From NCBI GenBank assembly GCA_051294375.1, contig CM119265.1, forward strand, positions 27,668,989 through 27,732,988: a stretch of 64,000 nucleotides of DNA. Direction: 5' to 3'. Each line of letters begins with the position of its first letter. The first letter of the stretch is position 1. Under the pieces are notes generated by a model that was given only the letters and a program-made list of their open reading frames with translations, ran no database searches and was not told where the DNA came from. The translations under genes and the position numbers were made by a program. The DNA is from Paraspadella gotoi. Taxonomy: Eukaryota; Chaetognatha. This document shows positions 13,101 through 24,907 of this stretch, piece after piece.

Positions 13101-13248
13101 CACTATCATCGCTATTGGCGTCGGAATCTATTTCGTCTATAAGAAGAAGCAAGAGGGAGAAGAGGGGGAGGAAGGAGCTGAGGGAGAGGAAGAGGCGGCG
13201 GCCAACGCCAGTCGAAGACTCTCTCGAAAGAAGGGGGGAAGACGATGA
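8442..13248 (+). CDS. Single-pass membrane protein with F5/8C or fucolectin-type lectin domain, Thr-rich stalk and TM (5-prime end missing)
   Basis: Exons at 8442-8568, 10298-10576, 11057-11095 and 13037-13248 join in one frame, and every intron is in phase 1, as is usual for shuffled extracellular modules. Exon 1 encodes GRYVTISKASTGRLAVCEMR followed by VYA, the typical C-terminal strand and Cys of galactose-binding F5/8C or FTP-fucolectin domains. Exon 2 is about 92 residues of Thr runs then Pro/Ala/Ser, a likely O-glycosylated stalk. Exon 3 adds 13 residues. Exon 4 has a Gly/Cys segment, then about 22 hydrophobic residues (ATIIVGVITIIAIGVGIYFV), KKK and an acidic/basic tail ending at a TGA. 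Probable role: surface lectin-like receptor or adhesion protein (inference). The signal peptide and the first part of the lectin domain were not found. The frame may continue into the acidic repeat if the G6 run is mis-called. Confidence 0.6.
10298..10576 (+). CDS. Exon: Thr/Pro/Ala/Ser-rich mucin-like stalk
   Basis: Acceptor after a T-tract (TTTATAG) and donor GTACGG. The phase fits both neighbours. The sequence is ACG-repeat-coded Thr runs, KAATPAPTQASAP, then SSPAESSPAASSP. Microsatellite-like DNA ((ACG)n) is used as coding sequence. Confidence 0.6.
11057..11095 (+). CDS. Exon: 13-residue linker of the membrane protein
   Basis: A 39-base exon between TTTATCAG and GTAAGT, encoding roughly VNASDQLLQEEKK, phase 1 at both ends. 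It contains one possible N-glycosylation site (NAS). A (CAGTA)n stretch lies about 60 bases into the following intron. Confidence 0.5.
11450..12930. repeat. Segment paralogous to 20500-21960
   Basis: Collinear, diverged match: ATTATGTCCATTTTTGTCC blocks, a TTTATAG followed by TTTTAA(T/C)AG, a CGACAGATTTTGCGG-type hairpin, a GA-rich block, and an end block containing AACCGTTTTTTTAAATAAAG. An old segmental or transposable copy; no protein is evident. Confidence 0.6.
12250..12600. repeat. Purine-rich (GA/GAAA) stretch
   Basis: Degenerate GA-rich sequence inside the intron before the membrane-segment exon. It gives spurious Lys/Glu/Arg frames. The same kind of stretch sits at the matching place in the paralogous copy (21300-21640). 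Confidence 0.6.
13037..13248 (+). CDS. Exon: transmembrane segment and short tail
   Basis: Acceptor CAATCTCAG at the end of a short (GATCC)n/(AATC)n stretch. It encodes EEALSTGCGGGC, the hydrophobic segment, YKKKQEGEEGEEG, and ends GGRR-stop at 13246-13248. The stop lies 8 bases past a G6 run (13233-13238). Confidence 0.6.
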
Positions 13249-13730
13249 GGAAGAAGATGACGACGATGACGACGATGAGGAATACAATGACAAAAACAAT
13301 GAAGAAGAAGATGATGATGATGACAATGATGATGACGACGATGAATACAATGACAAAAACAATGAAGATGATGACGAGGATGATGACGACGATGACGATG
13401 AGGAATACAATGACAAAAACAATGAAGAAGAAGATGATGATGATGACAATGATGATGACGACGATGAATACAATGACAAAAACAGTGAAGATGATGACGA
13501 TGATGATGACGACGATGAAGACGATGATGACTACAATGAAGATGAAGATGATGATGATGACTACAATGACAAAAACAATTAAAAAGAAGATGAAGACGAT
13601 GATGAAGACGATGAGAATGAAGATGTTGACGACAATGATGACGACGACGACGATTTCGATGACAGCGACGACGATAATGACGACGAAGACGAAAATTTTA
13701 ATCTCATTCAAAGAAATGATGATTTTATCT
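13239..13730 (+). repeat. (GAT/GAC)n acidic repeat with EYNDKNNE units
   Basis: Imperfect tandem repeats coding Asp/Glu runs punctuated by (E/D)YNDKN(N/S). One frame is open to a TAA at 13580-13582. It is either an acidic tail of the membrane protein reached by a one-base shift at the G6 run, or non-coding 3-prime sequence. The regular YNDKNN units, which need frame keeping, slightly favour coding. Confidence 0.55.
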
Positions 13731-14776
13731 TTTGTTATACGTTCGTTTTTGATTCGGATAATCGTAATAAAAAATGTATTTTATTTAAAAACTTTAGAAT
13801 TTTTAAAAATTACAGACATGTTAAAAAAAAAGCGCCACTTTATTTCATCCTTTAAAAGAAGGGATGGCTGGATAACTGGATTGACCAAGATTCCTAAATT
13901 TAAAAGCTATTTAAAGACAAAACGAATGACAGTTCAATGATTCTGAAACTGTTAGATGTTAGATGTTAGATGTTAGATTGATGGAGGCCTCAAACCACCA
14001 AAAACTGTCCAAAGTCAATTTTCTTATTGGCTGTACCCATTTGATACGAATTTCTCACTATTTTATACAACTCAATCATTTTTATTTATTTTTTGCTTGA
14101 TCGTCTTTATCATTGTTTACCAACGAGTCAGCGAGAACATCTATCGAAGAAAAAAAAAGAAAAATCCCTTTTGTTTATTTTGACTCGCGGAGGCGAATCG
14201 AGGAAAAACAAAACGTCAATCGGCTGTTGATGGGGCCAGCGCCTCTGGCGGAGGTCTTTGGAACTGGAGGAGAATTGGGGGGGGGGGTTGCGGAGAAGGG
14301 AAAGAGAAAGAAAGGGAAAGAGAAAGAAAGTGAAATGAGGGAAAGAGAAAAAGTGGAAAAAGGAAATAAAATATATGCAAAAAAATTGAAGAAGAAGAAG
14401 AAATAAAGTGATTCACGATTTTAAAGTAAAAAAAAAAAAAAAAAAAAAATTAAATGTCGTCAAAACGCGGGAAGCGATCGAATCGTCTTTCAAGATTAAA
14501 AATTAACATTTGAATTATCGACTCTGAAATAAGCCTGTTTGTCTCTCTCTCTCTCTCTCTGTCCTCTCTTTTCTTTTATCTCTCTCTCTCTGAGCGACGA
14601 CACCAACAAAAAAGAAATATAAACCTTTCTTAATTCTCTAAAAATCTAGAATTAAGGAAAACAATATTTTTATTAAAACTAATGTTTCGACTTTGGTTTT
14701 AGCCTTCATCAGCGCAAATTGACAAATTTGACTTAGATATTGAAAAAAATATGTGTGTGAAAGAGAGAAAAGAGAG

Positions 14777-14903
<127 letters not shown>

Positions 14904-15479
14904 GATCAACATCAACGCAAAAAAAATCTCATGGCGAATTTTAAAAGACAAGCGTGAAGGAAGATTAACTCGTAACCGACTCATTAGCCCCCACTCCATC
15001 ATCCCATCACCCCATCACCCCATCACCTCTACCTTCTGCCCCCCCTCGCTCGATAAACGATGAAAACTCATTTCTTACCTTCACAACATCAATTCACTTT
15101 ATCGGGATTTAAACATCACTTTGTTTAACTTCATCTAACAACATCAGCGACTTAATGTATAAAGATACTACAGATAAAAAAAAATACATCACCAAGAAAC
15201 CACAACTAAAACAGTCTTATCTACTAAAATAAAAAAAAAACCTCTACGAATGTCTTTATACTAATTCATTGTAATGAATGATTAACTAAGTAAATACTAA
15301 TTCAATAACACAATAAATGATTAATTAAGTAAATACTATTTTGTTATCATAATAAATGATTAATTAGGTAAATACTAATTCAATATCATAATAAATGAAT
15401 AAATAAATAAAACCCTTTTCTAGTCCCAGGTCTGCGATCGCGAAGTAAAAAGACTTCGTCAAAAACTTGATCGCCTAAT

Positions 15480-15660
15480 CATCTTTATCATCATCATCAT
15501 CATCGTCGTCGTCGTCGTCGTCGTCGGCGTCGTCAGGTGAAATGAACAGGACGAGCGAGGAAAAGAGTTTAAAGAGAGATGGCGGGAAAGGGGAAGGAAG
15601 GGGGCGGGAGGCGGCGGGAGGCGGCGGGAGGCGGCGGCGGGAGAGGGAGGAAGGGGAAAC
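15480..15660. repeat. (ATC/GTC)n and GGCGGGAGGC repeats
   Basis: A trinucleotide run at 15483-15535 followed by repeated GGCGGGAGGC units at 15605-15645, then a purine-rich stretch to about 15900. Non-coding as far as I can see. Confidence 0.75.
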
Positions 15661-16354
15661 GAATATGACAGAGGAGATGATATTAAATCGATGAAAAGGA
15701 AAAAAGAAAGAAAGAAGGAAAGAGAAATAAAAAGATTTAAAGAAAGAAAAAATATAGAAACAAAAATGAAACATGAAAAAAATACTCAGTTTGTTACTTT
15801 AATAAAATTAAAAAAGTATATTTTGAAAAAAAGAAAAAAACGAAAAGAAGGAAAGACACAAAGAAAGAAGGGCATAAAATACGAAACGAAAAAGAAATGG
15901 TGAAAGAAAAAAAATTACGACTAAGATAATCGAAAGTATTCACGAGGTTAAAAAGTCTCGCGACGACGATAGAGTCAAATGAATTCGTTTCACGCGATGT
16001 GAATCGATATCACGTGATCAAAAAAGACGAATTTAATAAAATCTCGATTAAAATATTGATTTACTTACGTTTTGATTACTGAGTTTAACCAAGTCAGTAG
16101 AATGCCGTGACATAAATAACAAAATTAAATGATGACAGTCACGTAAACACATCAGACAGAAAAGACTGCGATACAACCAAATCGAAAAAGGTAAGTATTT
16201 GGCTGTGAGATGATTCACCAAGGCTACAGTGTGATAAAAAGTGATAATGATGATCATCATGATAGTTTTTTTTTTACGACGGTTTTTCTTTTTATGCAGC
16301 AAAAAACAAGAAAGAGCAATTTCCGATCATCACGTGATTAGAGATGCGTGAAAT

Positions 16355-16590
16355 ATATTCCCCCTCCTCTTCCCCTCCTCTTCCACTTCCTCTTTCCTCT
16401 CTTCTTCTCTCTCCTCTTCCCCTTTCTCTTCCCCTTCTTCTTTCCCCTACTCTTCCCCCTCCTCTTCCCCATTCCTTTCCTCTTCCCCTTCTCTTTCTCT
16501 TCCCCCTTCTCTTCTACTTCCTTTTCCCCTCCTCTTCCCCCTCCTCTTCCCCTTCCTCTTCCCTCTCATCTTCCCCTTCCTCTTTCGTTT
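16355..16590. repeat. Polypyrimidine tract (CCTCTTCC)n-like
   Basis: About 235 bases almost free of purines on the plus strand. Frames through it are Ser/Pro/Leu/Phe artefacts. Confidence 0.85.
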
Positions 16591-17100
16591 CTCATTGGAT
16601 CATCGAAAATACGCGATTTAGACGATAGTATCTTTTTCTGTAACGAATTTGACTTTCTTATCTCGTTTCATTTAACATAGTTTTTAACAGACCAATATAT
16701 AGTCGCGAGTGTCGCCGTGAACATCGCGTCGGAAACCGTCTTTTCTCCCCTCTGGCGGACAGACTTCGAACTCGAAAATATATTCAAATTTCTTTTTTTT
16801 TCCGGCTTCGCGAAGATAAAACCGATGATAAAACGGGAATAAAACGTCGATAAAAAACAGTGAAATGGTGTGAATTTCACTTTTTTCTTTTTTTCTTTTT
16901 TCTTTTCTAACCCTCGTTTTGTGGTTATTTTCTTTTTTTCTGTTTTTCCCTCTCTTTTAAGTTCACGGTGGGAGAATAGAAGGGGGGGAGAGAGGAAGGA
17001 GAGAGAATTGGAGGAAGATAAATGGTTGATAGAAGGGAAAAGAAAATTTGGTGGAAATGTGGAGGACAAGTGTGGATTTAGCTAAATGGACAGAGAAGGG

Positions 17101-17265
17101 GTACAGTAACTTTTCTCTAGACTCCACGAAGTTCAGGGCTCTCATAACTCTCGAAATATGGGCTAAAATTTCTTTATATTCGAGGATCGGATGCGGGAAT
17201 GATTGCTTTATTGCCCACCTGACGGATTTTAAGAAATTTCAAAATTTTGCGCTCCAAGCCATAAA
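17101..17265. repeat. Left arm of a diverged inverted pair (with 20145-20310)
   Basis: TCTAGACTCCACGAAGTTCAG here matches the reverse complement of sequence near 20268-20295. ATTGCCCACCTGA and AAAATTTTGCGCT blocks also recur in inverted order. The two arms bracket about 2.9 kb containing a SINE. Confidence 0.5.
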
Positions 17266-18140
17266 TTTTTTAAAAATTATTTCTCATCTAGTCTTAAAAG
17301 TACTAGCCCAAAATAATTTAAATTTTTATTGAAAGTCGTCCTAAGTTAGAGCTATAAAATGACGTAAAAAAAATTAAAACATTATTTATATTTTTTATGT
17401 TATTTTGAAGAGTTGTAAAAAAGCTATGATACCATTGTTCCTATAAACAGAGTTCAATTTGAAAAATTTTGGATACAAACAGTTCTCTCTTGAGAGACTG
17501 TTGTAAGATTACTTTATCATTTAAAAAAAAATTATTTAACTAATTAAAATCTTTTGATAATTTGTCAAAAAAAAAAGAAATCTAAAAATATATGTTTAAA
17601 TATAAATTGTCTTAGTACATCCAAAAGTTGAAGCTATACTGATTCTAAATATACTTTCACATTTAAAAAATATTTTTTACAACCAGAGATATTCATTTAC
17701 AAAGTGACAAAAAATTGTAAAAATCAACCTTTTTTTAAAGCTTAATAAAAACTGATGTAATGAATATTATTCAATGAAATTTTGTATTCTTATCCAAATA
17801 ACCAACAACTTTAAGACAACCAAAACTTGCAACTGCTCACTTTCCCCCCAAAAAAATATACATTGAAAAAGATAGATTTTTAAATTTTAAATCTATTTTT
17901 TTTAACATTTAATGAATTTTGATCGTAATTACTTAAAAAAACTCATAATAGATCTGTCAGTTCCTGGGGTAATATATTTACTCAATAAGTATTCATTCTG
18001 TCGAGATCCAGTTAGAATTAATAAAAAATAGGCTAATGATTGGGCAAAAAAATATGGTACGTAAATTTTGGAAGAAAATGATTGAATTTATTTAATCTTT
18101 TATGTTCACCATAAGATAGCCCCTTTTGAGAGTTTTCTTT

Positions 18141-18374
18141 GAAGAGACAGTAATTATTGATAAGTGATAATGACAGAACCGTTCAATATAAGCAGTCCCT
18201 GAGCTTCGGATCAGGCTGTAACACCAAGTTACAGGCGGGTTAAGCGCCCCGTCCCTCTTAACTGCCAGACGACCACCGGGCTAGAACCCCGGACCTTTGG
18301 GTTGGGAGGTGAATGACTTGCCTCCGGCACCAATGGCCGCTGATGAACGGTTGGTGGATTTTAGTCCACCATAT
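18141..18374 (-). repeat. tRNA-derived SINE, family 1, copy c
   Basis: Third copy of the family seen at 1011 and 1994. Its terminal GATTTTAG/TCCACCATAT reads on the plus strand as a possible 3-prime splice acceptor right before the candidate exon at 18365. Confidence 0.75.
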
Positions 18375-19379
18375 CTTGTTTCAAACGTCCGCCTCGGCGA
18401 AGACAAAAAGCAGGACTCTGTTATGCGACTTACCAGCAGGTAAGGTCGACTGTCTTGAAAATAATCTGACAAAGACAATAAGACCAAAATATAATTTAAG
18501 CGATTCCCCAGTTGATGTCGTCTAAGTCTGAAAGAGTAATAAAGATAGTGAGTGAGAGATTTATGGAGAGAAAAAAAGAATGAATGAGAGATTGATGGGC
18601 AGAAAGAATGATTGATTGAGAGATTGACTGAGAGAAAGAAACATTGATTGAGAGATTTAATGAGAGAAAGAAAGATTGATTGAGAGATTGATGGAGAAAA
18701 GGAAAGATTGATTGAGAGAAAGAAAATAATAATAATATGGCTACGAATACTGAATAGTCAAACCAGGCATAAATTATACCATGTACAAGGGCGAAGAAAT
18801 CGAAATGAAGTTATTTTGTTTCAGTTATAAATGGTTATTTTGTCAAGTGATTATATTTTTTAGGAAACAGATGGACATTGTTTTATTTCGTTTGTTTCGT
18901 TGCGAAGGTAGCATTAAAGGAAAAAGTGTTTATTTTTGTTTCAGACATTAAATTCGTTGTCTGAAACAAAAATAAAAACTTAATATTAATAATAATAACA
19001 ATATTAATAATAATAATATTAATAATAATAATAATAATATTAATAATAAGCGCATCCAAACAGTGAAGTTCACTGCGATGTAAACATCGTTTAAAAATTG
19101 CCCTTACCTTAATTTGTCGTTATCATTTTCAAAATGTACAAAAAAGATTTTAGTTGGCAGCCCTCCTCGAAACGGCGATTTGCCGCGCCGGAGAAGAAAG
19201 ACGATATACATCTCAGGCGACGCTCAATTCAGGAAATATCTTCTCCAGCTCCATCTTCATCAGAAGCGAAAACGCCGACACCGGAATCGTTCTCAACGCC
19301 ATCAACGTCAACGTCAAGCTTGCCGCATGCAGCCTTGGGTTCAACATCCACTCACTCAATCGCTAACTCACTTACTTAG
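18365..19379 (+). CDS. Doubtful two-exon gene with basic and Ser/Thr-rich end
   Basis: Candidate exon 18365-18439 (donor GTAAGG) and candidate exon 19154-19379 (acceptor TTTTAG) join in frame as VSNVRLGEDKKQDSVMRLTS, then a basic part (KRRFAAPEKKDDIHLRRRS) and a Ser/Thr/Pro-rich end with a stop at 19377. No family is recognised. Another frame of the second exon is also open, so the assignment is weak. The first exon would begin inside the SINE terminus. Confidence 0.25.
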
Positions 19380-20144
19380 TCACTTACTCTCTCACTCACT
19401 CTATTATTTTTTACTGATATCTTTGTCTTTGTCTTTAACCCACTGTCCAGTAAATATTGACACGACGCAATATTTTCACCACACAAAAAATTAATTTTCT
19501 CAATCTGAAACTTATTGCGTTAACACTGCACATTTTGGTTAATAACTTTGAAACTAATTGAAATTTTTAAAATATGTTTTTTTTAGGTTAAAGTTAAGAT
19601 GTTGTTAAATTAGAGATTAAAAGTTCAATTAATAAGTTTTAGGTGGCTAGTTTTTATAAGTGATTGAAAATGATGTTATTTTAGGTGTTTTTGACAGTTA
19701 TTGGGTCATATTACTCAAAGTTAATTTTTAAAAGTCTATATATATATATATATATATTTGGAATCAGCTTGATCTCCTCTTTGCCTTGGGACAGAAAAAT
19801 TTAATATAGACTGCATATCTCAAAAAATGACAAAATGTTTTAATCTTGTAATCCAAGTTTTTCTAATGTGGTAATATTTTTTATTTTATTTTGGGTTGTC
19901 TTAGGTTAAATCGCACGTTTTACAATATTTTAAAATCATCACGTAATTTGATTTATTATTTTTGACTATTTTAGTGAAAAAAGTTTTAAACTCATTTTTA
20001 TGTGATAACTCCTATGTTTTTTTAAATACCTCCCTGAAATTACATCAATATGTGCGGGCATGTTAGTCGATTATATGGACCAAAAATAAAACAAATTAAA
20101 AAAGAAATAGCTGTTTTACAAGCAAAACAAAATAAAAAATAAAT

Positions 20145-20310
20145 CAAGACCTCAGCGCAAAATTTTTGAATTGATTATTTTCCATCAGGTGGGCAATAGA
20201 GCAAATTTTCCTTCATCTTTTTACGAAATCTTAGCTCATTATAACGATAACTTTATGAGTTATTCATTCCCTGAACTTCGTGGAGTCTAGAAAAAAGGTA
20301 CTGTAGGCTG
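20145..20310. repeat. Right arm of the inverted pair (with 17101-17265)
   Basis: Reverse-complement partner of the left arm: CTGAACTTCGTGGAGTCTAGA and CCATCAGGTGGGCAAT blocks. Confidence 0.5.
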
Positions 20311-20499
20311 TGAGAACGTTTTGTAAAATATTGTATTTCCCAGATCTAGTAATTGTCATTATCTTGTAAGAGTGATGGAGGCCTTAAACCACAAAAGCCT
20401 GTCCAAAGTCAGGGGCAAGATAGCTTATCTATTAAATGATGGATAATGTTGCCTCTGCTTACAATCCTCGCATTCAGATAAAAAACTAGTTTTTCAGTA

Positions 20500-21960
20500 T
20501 TGTTCAGTTACTATTAACAAAATAAATTTAAATTGCCCCATAATATAAATTAGGCCAAAATACGGATTAGTTAAAACCATCTCCAGCTATTTCTAATCAT
20601 ATAAGAGTAACATTTTTGCAACTTTTAGGAAAAAAAATCATGTCCATTTTTGTCCATTTTCACTTTCGTCTTCAAATTGAATGCCAAGGAAAGTTGAGAA
20701 AATTTTTTTTATTTTGGAATTCCTTTCTTCCTTATCTTCTTCACCCCTGAGTAAAATATTTTCCTTATATCATTCATAGTTCACTTATGAATTAATTTTA
20801 AAGTTGACAAGTCAAAAAGTCGCAGTTTTAGTTTTTATTATAATTTATTAAACAAAAATAGTTTAAATTGGCTTAAACTAACAGCAAATATAGCCCACAG
20901 AATAAGCTTTTAACACCTACAAAATTATCAAAAAAACTCATTTCGTTTAGCCATAGATAATTTTTAAAGACGACAATTAATTTGTGACTTTTTGTGACTT
21001 GCATTTATTTTTAATAAAGATAAGATTTTAAATTTATTTATAGTTTTAACAGTTGAGGAACATACTGACGTTAATAAAACAAAAAAAACCGCATCGTTTT
21101 AAACCAATGGAAAGCGTCAGGACTTGTTTTTTCTCAGAATCGACAGATTTTGCGGAAATATTTTCCGCAAAATCTGTCGATTTACTAAATTTGCCAGCAA
21201 CCAAAATTGAAAGAAAAATCATGAGATACCGTAAATTTCTTTTCTTATAATGGATATTAAGAAATTTCTTTGATTTGCTCAATGTAAATGCAGAAAAGTA
21301 GTGGGAGGGAACAGGAAAGGGAGAACAAGAAAAGGAGAAGGGAGAATGAGAGAGAAAGGGGGGAAAGCATAAAAAAGAAGGCAAAGGAGAAAAAAAATAA
21401 GGAGATAAAGAAAGGCGGAAAAAGAAAGGAAAAATGGAAATAAAAAGGGGAAAAGAGGGGAAAAGAAAGAGAAGGAGAGAAGGCGTTAAAAAAGGATAAG
21501 GAAAGTCAAATAGTGGCAGAGAAAGTAGGGTCATAGAAAAGGTAAGTTACGGCGTGAAAAGTAGGGGAGGAAAGAGGAAGATAAAAATAGAAACACAGAG
21601 AAGAAAAGAGATGAAGAAAGAGAATCAGGGAAACAGTATGAAAGGAAAAAAAAAATGTATCAGATAATGTGGCATCTTGTCTGAAAGTTTTGTGTAAATA
21701 AAAGCCACAAAAATTAAAAAGAGGAATTTGATCTTTAAAAGTTGTTGGTACCATAAAAATTCATTCATACTTTCATCTCAAATTAGGTTGTTAATGAGAT
21801 TAGATTGATAATCTCCGAAGAAATCATGTCTTACCGTATTTTTAACTCATAGAAATTTAACTGAACAGTACTAGGTAATAAGAATGAGATAACACATAGC
21901 AAACCGTTTTTTTAAATAAAGAAAACTTCATACTAATCACTGAGATCAAAAGAGATGGTA
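20500..21960. repeat. Segment paralogous to 11450-12930
   Basis: Second member of the diverged segmental pair. It contains a perfect 21-base inverted repeat at 21138-21182 and a GA-rich block at 21300-21640. No exon like the membrane-segment exon follows. Confidence 0.6.
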
Positions 21961-22199
21961 ATTATTTAAGTTCAGAAATCGTTATCTAAAGGACGTCGAT
22001 CGTACGTGGAGCCTGTTATATCGATTTTATCAATTTCATAAGTAAGTACATTGAGTGGAGTTGTGAAGGCTGAAATCATCCAGTAGCGAGCAGTGGATAC
22101 TGGATAGCGGTCTGAGGGCTCTGGGCCTTGGGCCTTGGGCTGTGGCGAGGCTAAGAAGAGTGAGGTAAACATGTAAACTTGTAAACATGTAAAGTGGAT

Positions 22200-23280
22200 C
22201 TTAGAGGCAGAAACGCTTTGACTTCGAAGTCGAGAATTTTCGACCTCAGATTTCGAGTGCAGAGAAAATTCATCATTTTGAGCTGAAGTTGAATGAAAGA
22301 TTTAAAATAAAAAAGGTCGTTGGATGATCCTTTGTTTTTTTGGGGGGCGAAACACGTCGGGCTTTAAGTTTATTTAGGATGATTCTAACATTTATTTTAG
22401 TTTTTTTTTTTTTTTGAACGTCCTGTTCATTAGTTTTATATTATTTTATACGCTACTCTATTCGTCGTGGTTTGAATTAGATTAAATTTTAACTACATTA
22501 ATAATTAAATTGTAAAATCGATATTTAACATTATTTAAAATTAGTTTTCTTTCGCGATCGTTTTTTTTAAACCAAACGTGATGATCGAATGAATTCATCT
22601 TTGATCTTTTTTTTTTATTCGTTGAATTCACGACGGAAGATTAAAAAATATTAATCAGTTGAAACAAAATTAAAAGTTAATAAATTAAGATCGATTTATA
22701 TTTTTTTAAAAACATTTTACAACCAAATTTTTTTTATTGCGTAAAAAAAATATGATTTAAATTTATGAACGAAAGTTTCATCTTGAAAAAAAGTTTTTTA
22801 TTTTTTTTCCTCTCGCGACTAAAAGTCAACATCAATTTGAGTAAAAGTTTATTTGAGACAAAAAGATAAAAAAAAAAACTAAAAAAAAGAAACAAATGAA
22901 CAAAATGAATTCGATTCAATTTTATTTCCGTATTACCTAAATTCATTTTTTTTCTTATAAAATTTTCGATCTCGTTTTTAATTGTATTTTTATTAAATTA
23001 AAAACAAAACAAATTATAGGGACTTTAATTGTTTGAGTAAAACCCCAACAAAAATCAAACGATCCAAAAGCAAAGTGGCCGCTTGGCGAAGACGTCCTGA
23101 GCCAAGCACTTTCGCTATAACAACAACAACAACAAAACAACAACTGCCAATGAAACTTACCCCGAGACTTACTTCCGCGAATCTCAACATCTTCAACTTC
23201 TCAAAGCGGCAGCTACCCTCATTGATAAGTGATTGTTGAACTGGGCCAATCTCACGCCTCACCTTCGATTGGCTCCGAAT
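22200..23280. other. AT-rich sequence without recognised gene
   Basis: T- and A-tracts with no conserved coding signal. The last 250 bases precede the pseudophosphatase gene and may hold its promoter and 5-prime UTR; no core promoter motif could be assigned. A TAA at 23226 closes the frame upstream of the chosen start. Confidence 0.5.
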
Positions 23281-23306
23281 CCGACCTTACCCAACCAGCG
23301 ATCAAG

Positions 23307-24861
23307 ATGCCTTACCTTCCACGAACCTCGGACGCGGAAAGGAAGAGAATCGCTGTGGTGAATCGCGCGCCGGAGGAAACGACTTTCGAGAATCTCAGAG
23401 GTAAGTCAGTCTATCTCCATTTGACGGGTGAGGGATGTTTTCGAGTCTGCAGAATTGTGTGTGTCGAATTTGTAGCCAATTCTGCGGTCGGACTTTCGAT
23501 AATTGTGGTTTGAAATTGTGGTCGACAGATATTTGAGTCCTTTTATTGTAATTGCAAGTAACGGGTCTGTTTGAGTTTTCATCGGCTTTGTTAACCCCAT
23601 AAATTTTAAATCAAGTCTTTATTCATGAATATACTTATTTTTTACCTAACTTACTCTTTTTCAATTCCAGGCATCTGCATGGGCGTTTCGACCTACCGCT
23701 TCCCGATGCACACAGAAGGCCTCAAGTACAACGAAATCGTGCCGGGGCTGTTCCTCGGCGAGGGGCCGCTTAATGTGCCCAAAATGAAGAAACTTGGGGT
23801 CGGTACTGCACTGCACTCTACTGTATTACGCCGTACTGTCCCTGTACTGTCATTATACAGTAGCTTAATTTAGAACGGAAACTAAAGAAAGATGAAAACC
23901 AAAAATGATCTCTCTTAAAAAAAAAACAATAAAAAGTTGATTATGTGTCCAATATTTTTTAAGCTCTTTGTCAAAGACTTTGACTCTTTTAATTTTTAGT
24001 TACTTTTTGAATAAATAAATAACTCGATCTACTTGTAGTTTTTATTATATTTTAAAATCATTTATAATAACTTATTTTCTAGATAACACGGGTTTTGGAA
24101 CTCGGCGCAGTGAAAAACATCCTGGTGACCGACAATTGTCATAATCCTTACAAGGTGAGGCAATAAAGATAAATAAGAGTTGAGAGTAAGTTAAGTAGGT
24201 GAGTTTTAAAAAACTTTCGTGGCTTGAGAAGATGGAATGTGATTTTAACTATTATAAAATTGGTAAAATAAATATAAAAATTACTTAGATGGAGATTAAG
24301 GGCTCCCTACACTCTCACGAGATAATAACAAACTATTAATCAGGACTCTGACAATGTCCAGTTTTTTTTTTAACTCCCGTAGCACCAAATTAGTACAACC
24401 ATTATAACTCTCCAGTCGCCACCTTAAATTTAAAAAGTTCACTCGACCTCAATCACACGTTCATCTCACTTCTCTCAACAACACACTCCACTTTAACTAC
24501 CTTTTAACCCACCTTTTAACCCACCTTTTAACCCACCTTTACCCCCTTAGGACGACGACCTCCGCTACATGTCCCTCAAATTCGCCGACATCGAAACTTC
24601 GAGCATCGATTCTCACTTCGAGGATTGCGCCAAGTTCATCGAGCGCGGACTCAATCAGGGAGGAGTTTACATCTTTTCGCCCAACGGGACTTCGAGGTGA
24701 GAGAGAAATATTACTCTATTAGCTAACGAATAAATAAATTAATAACGAATGCATGAATAAATAAATTTATTAAATAATGAATCGAATAAAAATAAAGTAA
24801 ATGAATAAAAAAAAAACAAATCAAGCAATCAATCAAAAAATAACTCGCTCAGTAATCAATC

Positions 24862-24907
<46 letters not shown>

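Noticed and set aside
13033-13711. Long minus-strand Ser-rich and Ile/Val-rich frames
   Set aside because: They are reverse-strand shadows of the (GAT/GAC)n acidic repeat.
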